NCBI GenBank assembly: GCA_003254905.1
Contig: QANU01112598.1
Span: forward strand, 269,743 to 333,742
DNA: 64,000 bases
Source: Nissolia schottii
Taxonomy: Eukaryota > Streptophyta > Magnoliopsida > Fabales > Fabaceae
Reading direction: 5' to 3'
The position numbers and the translations under genes are program-made. Under the pieces are notes generated by a model, which did no database searches, was not told where the DNA came from, and worked only from the letters and a program-made list of their open reading frames with translations. Shown here one piece after another: positions 1 through 12,984 of the stretch. Within the stretch, counting starts at the first letter, position 1; the number at the start of each line of letters is the position of its first letter.

Positions 1-585
1 AAAATCAAACTTTCTAATTTTACAGGGATTAAAAACATGATTAACCCTTATTTATATTATGTATAAGTTTAACTTTCATAATGATAAAGTATTATGTGTT
101 ATACATGTTTCTCTTCTCAAAAACTCACATCAGATGAATCATCTCATGCGCTATGTGAACATGCTTGGCTAGACATGTTTTTGTTTTGTTTTTGGGCGAG
201 TCTCTAAGAGTGACAAATGGAGGTGGTTTAACTTACACTTTAAGTGAGTACTCTCATAGCAATTGATAGTGAAACCAACAACCTCTATTAATAATGGTCA
301 ATTAGGGTGATGGAAAAAAATTTAAATCTTTTAAAGTGAGACTAAAGTGAAAGATCTCACTTTAGAGATTAAAATGAGATATATTATTTTAGTCTATAAA
401 GTGACATTCTTACTTTAAGTTGGCTGATAAGTGTTATACTTTGATATTTCTATAGGCTAAAATGACACTTATAAGAATCGTTTCATATGAATTTACTAGT
501 CAATTTCCCCATTTTTGTATGAATTTATTAAGTTTTACATAATGGATACATAAATGTGTAAAATGATGCATTTCTTATCAATTTC
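1..585. other. AT-rich intergenic DNA, no gene seen
   Basis: No coding exon or RNA gene is recognisable. Short inverted motifs built from AGTGA/TCACT and CTTTAA occur around 220-420, for example a palindromic AGTGAAAGATCTCACTTT near 340-365. They could be the edge of an old MITE, but no clean ends or target duplication are visible. Confidence 0.5.
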
Positions 586-589
586 CCAT

Positions 590-1500
590 ACAGGTAAGAG
601 GCATGGATCAAAGGGACCACATGGCGACAAAAATAGAAGGAAAAATTAGGTTTATGGCCGCTCAGTGCCTCCTCAAGGCCGCTCAGTGACCCCTATTCTG
701 AGGAAACTTAAAGATGAAGTAACTTCAAGGCAAAGAAACCTAAGCAGCCCTGCAATTCACTCAGCGACCCGTGCTTCAGTTTCTCCATAAAAAAAGAACG
801 AATTCATTCAAAAAGGAACGCAGAAGAAAACAGATTTGGAGAGCTAAGGAGAAGAGGAGTCGTTCAAGGAGCACACTGAAGGCGACGCTCACCCATCATC
901 TTGCGCCTTTAATTTCTTCTTGTAAGATGGAAAGCTTTCATGTTTATGGATAGCTAGTCCTCTTATTGTTGGGTTTTGATGAGTAATATGGTTTGAATGT
1001 ATCTATCCTTACTCTTTTACACATGAAGCTATTGAATTCTACGATTTTCATGATTTGATCTTGAACTTAATGCTTGTTTTAGCCAGATCAACTATAACTT
1101 GATTTAAGATTTGATTTTATGCACGAGACTGACATCATTGAGTCAGATCCAGATTGATTCATCTGATACTTCGTAACTGCTCGAGAGAGAGTTCGGCATA
1201 TCCGTCATTTTAATATCTGAAGCTACTACGATTCGCGTTATTAACTATGCGCGAGAGCGACAATTAATATTGGAAATCGAATGATCTTCTCATGCTTGAG
1301 AGAGATGAGTAAGATAAGAACTGGTGGCGAGGAATCAAGGATTTGATAGTTCATATGCATTGATTTAATGGATATATGAAAACTGTAGTACGAGTTAATT
1401 CTCAGCAAGCTTTCTTATATGCTTTTCATTCGTTCTCATTTTATCGCTTTATTTTATTTTATTTGTTTTCAAATATAAATTCACAAACCAATCAACCATC
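590..1500 (+). repeat. LTR-like retrotransposon remnant
   Basis: The stretch carries GCTCAGTG/CTCAGCGACC motifs repeated at about 660-770, then a leader-like region with a short non-coding frame, then text around 960-1340 (TTGGGTTTTGATGAGTAAT, repeated GAGAGAG stems) that resembles LTR and leader sequences of plant Ty3/gypsy elements of the Athila/Tat kind. There is no gag or pol. The family is assigned from general likeness only, and no second LTR was found. Confidence 0.35.
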
Positions 1501-1614
1501 TTTTTTAATTAACAAAACTCGATAATGACTTTATATCACAACTCCCATAAAACGACAATCATTCCACTGTACTGCAATAGAAAGCAAATAACAAGGTTTC
1601 AACTTATTCTAAGC

Positions 1615-1692
1615 GGGGATTTGAAAGCAGAATAGTAGATAAGAAAAACAGAACAGTAGGGGATTTGAAAGCAGAACAGTAGATAAGAAAAA
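1615..1692. repeat. Tandem repeat, two 44-bp units
   Basis: A unit beginning GGGGATTTGAAAGCAGAA starts at 1615 and again at 1659, so the period is 44 bp. The copies differ at one base over about 34 compared bases, which implies a recent local duplication. No function is apparent. Confidence 0.8.
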
Positions 1693-1781
1693 CAAATAGA
1701 AAGAAAAAAGCTTTCAACATTGGTTTCCTAATCTCTTAACGAGGTCTTAACTTATTCTAAGGGTCATGTATCCTAACTACC

Positions 1782-2272
1782 TATAACAACCCCATAAATA
1801 GTTACCAGCACGCAAGGGACTAATTCTCTTATGAAAGTTTCATAACGCGCTACTCATAAAAAACGCACAGCTTTTATAAATAAAGAGGAAATATTTTAAA
1901 ATAAAACTAAACGTCATAATATAATATAAATAAAAATATCATTTACAAGATACGAAATATTTATAATCCAAAATACGTTACACTTTGCTTGTAGTCCACT
2001 GGTGCACTCTATAGACTAACATGAATGCAAACTATCCTAAAAACTGAAATAACTGAAGAATATTTTATGACAACATAAAGGTCACCAAGAGTCCTAACTG
2101 CTTGGATCTATTGAACGAGCTATGTGTTTGTCAATGGTATCTGAAAAAGGTTGATGATGAGTGAGTCATCACTTAGTGAATGACAAATCCCACAACGACA
2201 TGGGACAGCTCATAACCATGGCATGTAGATGCAATACAATATATATAACAATCATGAAAACGTTCATATAAT

Positions 2273-2314
<42 letters not shown>

Positions 2315-2780
2315 CTTAAAAACATTTACGAACATAAGCAAGCGGGGAGATCTTTAAATAGACATTTTGAGCATTAAGGTTTAGCTGTTCTTAAAATGTC
2401 TGAGCTTTATGGTCTTGCCCTAATCTACATAACATAATACATGACACCGGACATCACAAGATACCATGTCTAAGCTTTACGGTTTTGGCCTAAATCTACA
2501 TGAATCCTATTAAATTTTACGATCTTACAAGGTATACAAGGGTCAATGCAGGTTATCGCTAACTTACAGTTCTATTCTAGATATACTCTCATGAAAATAG
2601 TTTTAAATACATAACATAACATGATCATCGTAACATAATCCTTATACTGATAACATAACTTAATATCTTTAAGTGTTTTATCTTAAAAAAATAAAGGTAG
2701 ACTAAGATCTCGTGTTTAGGGAGTTTCTCATATAAGAGAGATGCATCACAATGGACAACTTAAGAGGGATAGAGATACGA
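1782..2780 (-). repeat. Dispersed LTR-like repeat, copy A
   Basis: It begins with an AACAACCCC...CACGCAAGGGACTAATT signature (CGCAAGGGAC at 1811) that recurs diverged at 13,866 and 40,281 and inverted near 38,950. Later landmarks are also shared with copy B, such as CATGGGACAGCTCATA near 2200 and CTTACAGTTCTAT near 2565. The order suggests the end of an LTR read on the opposite strand. Only non-coding sequence is visible. Confidence 0.5.
2274..2314. repeat. (TAA)n microsatellite
   Basis: About 13 uninterrupted TAA/ATA units lie inside LTR-like copy A. It is simple sequence and probably polymorphic in length. Confidence 0.9.
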
Positions 2781-2789
2781 TGACACAGA

Positions 2790-3640
2790 CAAAGAGAATT
2801 TTTGTCTCTCCAGACCCCAATAATGTGTCCTTCAAACAAAATTTTAAGTCCCCTTTGTCTTAGTTTCATTGAGGTACATAAAATATAAGAATTGTCTGTC
2901 TCCTATCCTATGACCAAACACAACCTTATAGATGTTCGACCTGTACCAAATAGATCACACAACAATTGGGCTAAAATGTATCACATATAAATTACAAATT
3001 AGTCTGTTTTTAGCAAAAAATAATATCTCAATTGATTGTAGTCCCCACTAATTATTAGATGCTTATAACATAAATTATTTAATTACCAAAAAATATATAC
3101 GTAAATTAAAATCTAATTTAATTGTGATTATTGTAAAATTTTAATTACTATGCACTAATAATGTAAAGTTTCTGCATTGTCATCAAATAATTTTAAGTCA
3201 TGAGTGAAAGAGTCAATTATTTTTTTTTTATAGAACAAGATTTGATTAGATGACACCTAACTATAATTTCTACAATCAGCACATAATAATTAAATTATTT
3301 TTTTAAAACATTATTATTGAATTAATGTGAAAGTGACACGCAAAAAATGCATTTATTAACTTTCCTTGTTTCTGTTTTATATATTAACAATTAAAAAAAA
3401 CAGAAAAATAGATAAATAAATAAATAAATAGATATAAATTTTCAATAGGTTAAATAAATGAAAGACAAATTGACTAATATGCATGAAATTTTAAATTCAA
3501 ACCTTATTGTCACTAATATAATTTAATTTGTGAAGTAAAAAAAAAGGAAAAATTAATAAGATTTAGGTGTATTATTATTGCTATTACCGCAATCCCAAAG
3601 AGACAAATTGCAAATAAAAAATTATACAATTGTTTTATTA
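2790..3640. other. AT-rich intergenic DNA upstream of the ELL gene
   Basis: Very AT-rich sequence with a short (ATAA)n run at about 3412-3432. No gene, clear transposon end or RNA gene is seen. The promoter of the downstream gene should lie in the last few hundred bases, but I cannot point to a convincing TATA box. Confidence 0.45.
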
Positions 3641-3789
3641 TTATTTTTGTTAATCATTTCTCATGGTCTAAAATCTAAATTGGCCCTAAAGTTTTTATTT
3701 TTCTTCTTTTGACACAAAAAGACCTGGTAGGTTCCAACTCCATCCCCATCTCCCCTTCGAGGAGGACGAGGATCCCAACCAAAACAACC

Positions 3790-6700
3790 ATGTACGGCGG
3801 ACCCTCCTCTAAGCTGGGCCGCGCCGCCCCCAACAAGCACCTCCGCTCCTCCTTCCCTCCGCCGCACCGCCCCTCCTCCGCCGCCGGCCGCCTCTCGCTG
3901 GGAGGCTCCGCCCGTAACCCCGCCAAGGCGCCGCCGTCGGTGGAGGAGACCTTCAGCCTCGTCGCCGGCAGCGACCCGCTCGCGTTCTCCATGATCATCC
4001 GGCTCGCGCCCGACCTCGTCGACGAGATCAGGCGCGTGGAGTCACAGGGCGGCAGGGCGCGTATGAAATTCGACCCAAACCCCAATAACCCCAATGGCAA
4101 CGTAAGCTTCTTCTTCTAACTGAAAAAAAGTTGGTTCGAAAAATTTCTGAAAACTTTGTTGATTGGAAATAGTTACTTGTTCTTTGGATTGGACCCATTC
4201 AATTTTTCTATTTTATTCATTTTTTTTAGTGATGGTGTTGTTGGGTTTTAATTATTGGATTTTTCGCTGGAAAATGGAAATTCATTTTGAATAGCATTGT
4301 AACTTGTAGTGGCTAGTGTAAGTGTGCCCAATTTATTTTGATTATATACTACAACAACTAAGCCTTGTCCCGTTTGGTGGGGGTCGATTGCATGGATAGA
4401 TGATAATATACTAACTTGCAAAATTGCAAATGTTGCTTTTAGTTCAAAGCTAGAGGTAAATTTCCCATATGGGTTGATTCAGTTTTGTGATCTGTAGTTT
4501 GAATGGCATTTTGTTGGCCTTGTACCAGATTATTGATGTTGGTGGGAAGGAGTTCAGGTTTACATGGTCGAGGGAATTCGGTGACCTATGTGATATCTAT
4601 GAAGAGCGCCAGAGTGGTGGAGATGGGAATGGTTTGCTCGTTGAATCTGGGTGTGCCTGGCGCAAGCTGAATGTACAGCGAATCTTGGACGAGTCGACTA
4701 AGAATCATGTCAAAATGCGGTCAGAGGAAGCCGAACGCAAGCTTAAGTCACGCAGGTTTGTGGCCTGTTATTGAGGATATAACTTTGAAATCCTTGTCTT
4801 CAACTTTCGATTATCTTGCAGTCTGTTTCTCTCTATTTCCTTGATAATTTGTTGCTTCTCGTATTCGGCATTCATTAATATAAAAAGTCACGTTATATGC
4901 ATATGCCTAAATTTTATCTGAATGTAACTATTGGAACGACCCCGAAAAGTATTACACTTGTATTTTCAAATGTTTGAAGGTATGTGATGAAATTTAAGTA
5001 AGCATACATAAGCATGTATAAATTGCAAACACCTACTAGGGATGAGAATGTTTTTGGTATGCATACATAAGCTTAGCTTTAATATCCAGTGAAGTTTTTG
5101 GCATGGATTTTCTTATTGCTGCAGAGATGAGAATTATGAATTCATTAGGTAGACAGTTGGTTGTTATTGCTGTTGCAATTAATTCTGTTTCTTTCGTAAT
5201 CCTGTCACATATATTAAATTGTTTAACCTAAGGAACATGTGTGTTAGATTACTTATATATAGGTTGGTGGGTTTCATATGCAATCAAAAGAGCTATGAAT
5301 TTTCAACTACATTATGGTACAATATACAATGTCAGTAGCATGCTGTTTAGTAAATGAACTATGATGTTGTTAGTGTGGTATACTCAGACATTTGGATTGT
5401 AACAAAATTTCTTGGTTTTGAATGTATTAGATAATGTTGAAATATGATTTACCCTTCTGTATTTCCTAATCTAAAAAGTAAATAGGTTACTCGGTTTGAT
5501 GGAACTCAACGATTTTACTACTTACATAGTTACATTACTTCACCACTGTTACTAACTTATGCTTGAGTATGATGTGTGAATATCTCACATTTTTTAGCAA
5601 ACTGATTATTGATTTATGTTATCTACAACAGAGCCATTGTCTTAGAGCCTGGGAACCCATCTATGAAGAGCCAGATTAAGGCATTAGCTGCTGTTGAGGG
5701 TAATTTTTTATTTTGCTTCATGTTCTTTATAAATTAATTTCCCCAATTTTTTATGTGTTGAAATTTCAAATTGCTATTCTCTTGTGCCAATTGAGATGAG
5801 AAACCTGAAAGAATTTTCTTGATGATATTGGGCATGGTAATCTGCTTATCACCTCTCTATTATGTTAAGCTGAAGCCTTACTTTGATAAGATTTTAACTA
5901 TTGAACTATCTAACTGAAGAAATTTATACTTTGCTTGTCTAGCTACACCATGGAAAAATTACAATAAAAAGAAAGAGGCTGCTCTTAAGAAAAGGAAAGT
6001 GGAAACTGCTCAAGGTGATTAGAAGTTACTTGACTTAGCAATATTGAAACCTTTCCTATGAGTTTTTGATAACTCATGCAGTATATCTGTGATGTCTTGA
6101 ACTTTTTATAGTTGGAGGCCCCCCGAAATCGACTCACAGATCTGGGTTGCATTCAAAAACTACTTCCAAGGGAAGACATTCTTCTCCTCGTCCATCTCAA
6201 CCTGATCCTTTTGCTGCTTCATCCTCTCCACTGGGAGCAGTAAATGCCTCTAAGAACCATGATGATGATGTGCCATCGCTAATGACGGGCAAGCAAGATA
6301 CTAATGCTATCTCTGAGAAAGAAATCATCCCTACCAGGACAAACAATGCTATGAAGAATACATCAGGAGGCAAAGGAAATAATGGATCTAAACCAACAGA
6401 TTTGCAGGGCATGTTAGTTTCTCTTCTCATGGATAAACCTAGTGGAATGACTTTGAAGGTGTTGTATAAAATCTAGCATAATATTTCTTCTTAGACCTCT
6501 TTCTAGTATCTATTTCTTTTTGCTAAACTAATTTTATCTTCTTAACTGCTTTCCCCCTTGGTTATAGGCCTTGGAGACAGCTGTTGGTGACACACATCCA
6601 AATTCCATTAAGAAAATTGAGCCCATTATAAAAAAAGTAAGCATTGGGAATCTTTTGAGGGTATTGTTTTATGATGCATGCATCTGTTATCTAACTTTTA

Positions 6701-9700
6701 TTTTAATCTTGAACATCAGATTGCAAGGTTCCAGGCCCCAGGAAGGTACATTTTGAAACCAGGAGTGGATTTGGAAAGCCTCAAGAAACCTCAGTCAGCA
6801 AGTGGAAGGTACCTGTTATTTTCACATGACAATATTGTTGTATGCCAATACTGCAAGTTTGTTTGCTTTTTATGGGCTCCTTCATTCATTTAAGGTGTAT
6901 TATCTTATTTTTACAGTTCTCCTGATGACAGTCTTCGCCAAATACCTGCTCGTGAAGAGTTTCATGATTCAACATCAGCTCCACTGGGAGGCTTTGAAGA
7001 GAAAGTCCCCAATGAAGATTTGGAGGAACAGTTGCAAGTAAAATCCACAGTGGAAGAAGAATCAAACACTTTGGAAAAAATTGATGTTCAACATACTCCA
7101 CCAGATATCCACGATGACAAAAAAGGTGCTGATCACAGTGAAGGGCAGGCAGGCAGCTCTAGTGACAGTGACAGTGACAGTGAAAGTGACAGCAGTGATA
7201 GTGACAGTGATAGTGGAAGCCATAGTAGGAGCAGAAGTAAAAGTCCCGCTGGAACAGGGAGTGGCAGTAGTAGTGACAGTGAAAGTGATGCATCTTCCAG
7301 CAGTAAGGAGGGACTACAGGGTTCTGATGAGGACGTAGATATTATGACTAGTGATGATGAAAAAGAGTCAAAGCCCAAAACAGAAGCCTCTGATCAAAGG
7401 GTGTCCTTGCCCGTTCCAGTAAAATCTCCTGATGGAAGATCTATGCAGAATGAGTTTGATGAAAAGCAGGATGGTAATGAATCTGATGCAGTTGAGATTG
7501 AAAAAGAATTTCCTGAGGAACTAGAAGCTGAAATAGCTCCAACTACGGGTACCAATTATAATAGTGGAAAATTTGCAGAAGAAACAAAACCCTTTTCGCC
7601 TGATTATGAGCAGCTAAAGGAGCGCCAAAATTTTATAGGGAGTTTGTTTGATGAAAGGGAAACTGAACTTAAGGATGGCTATAGGCATGAACAGTCTGAC
7701 AGCTCTGATAGATTATCTAAAGGTAAACAAAAGAGGGGTTCTGATGTGAAGAACATTGATGAGAGATCTGAACGAACAAAGAGGTTGAAATCAGGGAACT
7801 TGACTCAAGAACCATCTTCACCAGGTAGGGATGTGCAGATGTTCGACAGTTCTCGCAATTTGTCTCCTTTCGAATTTACTGAAGACACTTTTAAGGGCCC
7901 TGCCACACAAGTGATGAATAGATCTGATAGAAAAGGAAACTCCAATGTTGGTATACAAAAAGGACAAAATCAAGCATTTCCTGGAAAACCTAGTTCAGAT
8001 TTACCCCAAACAGGTCAAAGGACCTTTGACCAAACTTCTATGCTTAACCCTTCCAATGCATCGGTAAAATCAGATAAGCATGGTGAAAGCTCAAGGCACA
8101 ACAGAAAACACCCAGGAAAGGACTTTCATGTGCGCGAAGTTTCTCCTATGCAGAAAGATAAATCTCATAGAGATGCCCAAAATGAAGACATTCATGCCAG
8201 TGAGAAAAAAGTCCCCAGGAATTCCAAGGATGGTAGTAATGGAGGTAGACAGTCACTATCCATGGATTCACACCTAAAACAAGGTGAAATGGTTGGTAAA
8301 TTAAAGGAAGGCAGACAAGGTACACAGCCACACCTGATAACATCGCCTAAGGAAAACAACAGAATTGGTCTTGATAAATCCCCTGTAGTTAATGGAAGAG
8401 ATATCGCTCTTCAAAGAGAGCTTTCTGACTTGGAGTTGGGTGAACTTCGCGAGTCCACTCCTGATGAAACCCCTGGTGCAAAGCAATTTGACCGAAAAGG
8501 TTCGTTTAGACATTTGGAAAACAAAGCTAATGCTTCAGAAGACAGGAATTCATATATTTCTAAAGCAAGGTCTTCAGTAAAAGCAGCTTTTGACTCGGGA
8601 AAGCCATCTCCAGCCTTTGTAAATTCTGGTTTCCCCAGCAATTTGGAAAGCATGAATAAAAAGGGCTTAGACAACCATTTTGAAGATTCAACAAGGTCTC
8701 ATTCAAGAATCATGCAATCTCATTCACAACATTTGAAAGCAGATCATGTGGAACTTGAATCTCAAAACAAATTTGCAGAAATGGGTAGCAAATTTAGGAA
8801 TAATGAACCTGGGGTGACTCAAGATGTTGATTTGGAAGGCCGTAACGAAAGCTATAGAAGAGCATCTGCAAATGCATCTAAACAACAAGACACTAAACGT
8901 GGAATAGTTTCCTACCCTGTGAAAGAAAATAAAAGACAAACTCCTAATTCACTGGAAGATATGGCTGATGGAGGAAAGGATTCAATGTTGGCAGATAGAA
9001 ATAATAGTGATCAAAAGAAGAGAGAATCCTCCTCTGATGAAAATAGTTGCTCTTATTCAAAGTACGAAAAGGATGAGCCTGAATTGAGGGGACCTATAAG
9101 GACTTTCTCCCAGTAAGCAGTTATTCTGCATTTTATTATTGTTGATGTAGTGATTGATGTTATGTTAGGGCTCTTCTTTTAAGTTAACCGCTTATACTTT
9201 TGGCATCTAATACATGTTTTCTTTGCATTGCTAGGTATAAAGAATATGTGCAGGAGTATCGTGATAAATATGATAGTTATTGCTCCTTGAACAAGATTTT
9301 GGAGAGTTACAGGTAAACAGCCTTCCAATTCAAAGTTTCATTGCTTACTGTTGGATGTTTATTCCAATTACTTGTCTCATTTTGCCTAACATCTCACCCA
9401 TAATTTTTAGAGACGAGTTTCTGAAACTGGGCAAGGATTTAGAATATGCTCATGGTAGGGATATGAACAGATATTATGAACTCTTGGGGCAGCTGAGGGA
9501 ATCTTATCGACGTTGTGGAGTGGTATGTTTTATTTAGCTCCACCCAAGCATGCAGTGCTTTGTATGATTGCATAGAGCTCAAATGTCATACTAATCATAA
9601 TTTTAATCATTTCTTAAGCCCCTTTTATCTAATCTTATCCATTTACCTTTCTTTCTTTTTTTTTTTTAATTTTATTTTATGATAAACAGTACTTCTACTA

Positions 9701-10094
9701 TCTAAAGAATGCATGAGTTAGACNGGGAGTAGTTTGTGTTTTGGGACACACATACACACATTGTTTAATCTTTTCTCAAATGCTTCATGTGGTATCTTTG
9801 TATTTAGTAATATCTTCTAAGATATGTGATCCGATGTGAGTTGCAGAGACATCAGAGACTGAAGAAAATATTTGTTGTGCTTCACCAGGAAGTGGAGGTA
9901 TCTACATAAATCTTGCTGAACCTTGATCTGTAATGTTTATTACTTTTACAAAATAATTAACCCTTTTTTTCATAATTGCTTATTAGTTTTTGTACATCTT
10001 TTATAATTGCTCTTCACACTTCCTTTTCCCCCTCTACTCGCAGCAACTTAAGCGAATGATCAAAGAATTTGCGCAGTCATATGGTAAAGAGTGA
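3790..10094 (+). CDS. ELL-type RNA polymerase II elongation factor, 12 exons, 1223 aa
   Basis: Exons: 3790-4101, 4529-4755, 5632-5699, 5943-6014, 6112-6458, 6568-6636, 6720-6808, 6917-9112, 9235-9312, 9411-9522, 9847-9897, 10044-10094. They join in frame with GT..AG borders. Residues about 1-210 match the plant ELL N-terminal region (start MYGGPSSKLG; GKEFRFTWSRE; GCAWRKLNVQRILDE). A Ser/Asp/Glu-rich low-complexity tract with SRSRSKSP lies at about 475-550. The long middle, mostly exon 8, is hydrophilic and probably disordered. Residues about 1125-1223 form an occludin/ELL (OCEL) coiled domain (KYKEYVQEY, MNRYYELLGQLRESYRR, LKRMIKEFAQSYGKE). Family knowledge: ELL proteins suppress Pol II pausing in elongation complexes in the nucleus. 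The protein is about twice the length of human ELL because of the middle region. The start is the first ATG of the GC-rich exon and opens the conserved N-terminus. Plant databases often call such proteins dentin sialophosphoprotein-like. Confidence 0.88.
4350..4402 (+). repeat. Au-like SINE/LINE 3' tail fragment in ELL intron 1
   Basis: The text CAACAACTAAGCCTTGTCCC followed by GGGGGTCG...GCATGGAT is the familiar 3' segment shared by plant Au-type SINEs and their partner LINEs. Related fragments occur near 30,110 (inverted) and 36,907. Only the tail remains. Confidence 0.55.
9724..9724. other. Ambiguous base (n) in ELL intron 10
   Basis: A single undetermined base sits in the sequence GACnGGGAG, between exons 10 and 11. 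It does not touch coding sequence or splice sites. Confidence 0.95.
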
Positions 10095-11870
10095 AAAATA
10101 CAAGAGCACTCTATGCATAAAATTGAAGCTTCTTCCATCAAGCTTTTGAAGTTTTGGGTGATTCATTTAGAATGGTAGAGTAGATGAATTCATGTGTAGA
10201 TTTGATGTGCATTAGTTTTTTTTAATACAAATCTTTGGTAGAGCCGTACATTTTGTACATATTAAATTTTGTATATTGGTCTTGTGCTTAGGTCCGGCAT
10301 TTTTTTTGGTTTAGCCTGGGCCCTCATTTTGTTTCCATGTTCGTATAGTGTATATTTTTTTGCTTGTTGAACAAATTTGTCTTGCTTCAGTCTTAAAAGT
10401 CGTAGAAAGTTTTCAAATTTGAGAGCAGGAATTTTGAGTTCACAAGCCAAAGAAATAAATAGAAAGAAAGCAGCAATAAACATTCTAGGCCAACATTGAT
10501 GGGTTCTTGGGCCGAGAAGAAATGGATTATGAATACTTTTCAAAAGGTGATTGTTTTTCCTCTCAAATTTTCTAGGGTTGAGTGCTTGTCTTTGTTGTTG
10601 TTTTTCTCTTAACATGGGTTGCGTTTCCAGTATAATGCTCCAAAACCTCCACATGTGCTACTATTTGTCCATCGTATTCTCAACTTATACACCATTGATC
10701 GAAATTTGATACTGACCAAATGGTCATAAATCATCGTAATAATTTAGAGTCTACATACATAAATTTGGAAGTAACCAATTTTATTTCTATCTCAAAAAAC
10801 TATTTTATGCTCACTTTTAAACCAAATTTTCTTCTTCAAACCACCACACTATTTTTGTCCAACTCACCACCACCCACCACTCATGCTTGCCACCACCTCG
10901 CTGGCGGCCCATCACTCACCCCAGTGGCAGCCACCCTCCTCTACCTCCAAATTGCAATCTCTCCCCCTCTTGCCCTTTGCCACCACCACTAGCGTTTTCA
11001 AACAATTATTTTTTCAAAAAACACAATATACTCAACACCACAAATCTAGAATGATAGCAACAAGAATGACCTTGATGTTAGTCTTGTTCTGGGAACCTTT
11101 GGTCTGGCGAATATAGAATCTAAAATCGATTGTGACAACGTCAAATTTGGAACGGTGGCGGTAAGTTGGATCTAGAAAAGCAATGGCACTTTAAATTTGG
11201 AATGATGGTCGCATGGCGGTGCTGTCGAGGAAGGGAAGGAAGTGGCAATAATGATGACCTAAGCAACGGTGAACCTTAACGTCAACTTAGATCTAGAAGA
11301 ATTCAAATCTAGAAGTAGGTGGGAGACGGTGGTGCCAAGCGGATTGAGGTGGGGTGATGCATGTGGTGGCGGTGTTGCCAGAACCGGTGGCAGTGGTGTT
11401 GTTGGCATTAGTAACAATATGTGGATGAATGTTAACAATGGTTGTTTGTTTAGTTTGATTTGAAATTTTGTTCTAGAAGAGGGCTAAAAGGTTTTGGAAT
11501 AGCATACAGGAACCACGACCCTTACTATGATATTTCTTTGGTAAGCTCTCTTAACATGACGTGGTCATGAACTCATGAATAAAAACAAAGATACAAGAAG
11601 AAATATGGTGATTGTCGAAAGTCACAAAAAGCATGGCAAAAAATCGAAAATGACAAGTTTATGCGGTTTAACGAGGTTTTAATGGGTAGTTCAAATGGGT
11701 GTTGATATTAATATAATTTTATCCAAAATATATAAACATAATGAATCTATGTATATATTTTTTGATTTTCATTGCAGTTTTTATATTGATTTAAGTTGTT
11801 GTCAAGGTTAAAATTAATAATTGAAGAGCTCGTACGTTGTGTTTAAAAGGAGAGATAATTTAAATACCCA
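10095..11870. other. ELL 3' UTR and intergenic DNA
   Basis: The first 150-200 bases after the stop are presumably 3' UTR; there is no perfect AATAAA, but AT-rich signals occur near 10,220-10,265. After that come CCACC-rich sequence at 10,840-11,000 and GGTGG-rich sequence at 11,140-11,410. The short open frames there have simple-sequence composition and no recognisable domain, so I call no gene. Confidence 0.5.
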
Positions 11871-12075
11871 GAAGATAATTTAGAATTAAAGGATATGGGT
11901 TCATTATTTTTTTTTTCTTTGGTCTTTTAAGGTATTTTTTCTTTAAAGGCTTTAAGATCATTGAAGTGAGTATATCTCTTCTAACAAAGCATTTTCCATA
12001 CACATCACTAAGAATTGAACTTTTAATCAAATGCATAAGGAACTCAGTCATCTACCAACTGTGCTAGATTTTGTT
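11870..12075 (-). mobile_element. tRNA-derived SINE remnant
   Basis: On the minus strand there is an A-box-like TAGCACAGTTGGTAG (12052-12066) and, about 30 bases on, a B-box-like GTTCAATTCT (12011-12020). This is the spacing of a tRNA-type Pol III promoter. No tRNA cloverleaf closes around it, so a tRNA gene is unlikely. The body runs toward 11,870 and ends in A-rich sequence on that strand. Target duplications were not found. Confidence 0.5.
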
Positions 12076-12445
12076 GGTAGAAATTTCTCACTCATAATCT
12101 ACACTAATTAAATGTTTGAGTTTTCTTCACCACCTATTTCGGAGAGAATTTTTCCATCCAAACAATTTTCACTAAACCTACTATTTTTTTTAATTTAAAT
12201 TTAAATTTTTTTTAAATTTATTCCACTTGAATCTACTAAATTTTTTCTAATTTAAAAGTAACATTCTCTCACTTCTAACATTTAAAAATATAAAATAAAG
12301 GTTAAATCATTTCAATAAACAATAAGATAAACTAATCTAAAATATTTTTTTAGGCATAGCACAAGTACTAATTTAGTTTAACTAACTGCAAATGGAATTT
12401 AAGAGAATGTTTTGGTGGGAGGAAACGCGATTAGAGACTACATCT

Positions 12446-12980
12446 AGGGGTGTAGTTTAGGTGATTTGAGTCACATTTTTTGGGAGAATCAACCTAACCA
12501 ACCGACCCAACGATGGGTTGGGCGAATCGAGTTGTGTGGTTTTGATTGGAGTGACCCACCTTAACTTAATTCGTTGGATTGTTGGGTGAGTCCAGCGAAT
12601 TGGTGAGTGATCAAGGAATATATTTAAGATTTTTGGGGCCATTGTCTTGGGGTTTGTGGGAATTTTTCTAGGCATTGGGAAGTTTCTTTCCTTTTTTTGG
12701 TGGGGGTGTTTTGGCTGATTTTTTGGGCTAATTGGATAGAGTTTTGTTTTTTATTTTTCTTTTGTTAGGGATGGGGGATTGGGGTGGGCTAGGTAGCATT
12801 AGGTAAAAGAAAAAGACAGCCCTAGGTCTGGTGGATGAGTCGATTCAGTTTCAGAATTTAGTAACCAACCATCGAATCGACAAAACATTAAACAACTCAA
12901 TTCCCACTTGAGACCCAATCGACTTTGACTCAAGTGGGTCTTGTGGGTTTGATGAGTCGGTTAACCCGATTTACACCCCT
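12446..12980. mobile_element. Probable non-autonomous hAT-like element
   Basis: The ends are short inverted repeats, AGGGGTGTA at 12446 and TACACCCCT ending at 12980. Subterminal stretches are rich in GGGTTGG/GAGTCG and their complements, the usual look of plant hAT relics that start with (C)AGGGGTGT. There is no transposase. No convincing 8-bp target duplication was seen, so the exact ends are uncertain. Confidence 0.45.
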
Positions 12981-12984
12981 AATT

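Noticed and set aside
771..953. 60-codon open frame, Lys/Arg-rich
   Set aside because: It lies in LTR-like leader sequence, has no domain and its composition follows the local AG-rich DNA.
3675..4100. 141-codon minus-strand frame opposite ELL exon 1
   Set aside because: It is the antisense of a GC-rich coding exon; the sense frame continues through 12 correctly phased exons.
7133..7378. Minus-strand Leu/Ser-rich frame
   Set aside because: It is the complement of the Ser/Asp repeat tract in ELL exon 8.
12000..12080. A tRNA gene on the minus strand
   Set aside because: A- and B-box-like sequences are present but acceptor and anticodon stems do not pair; a SINE fits better.
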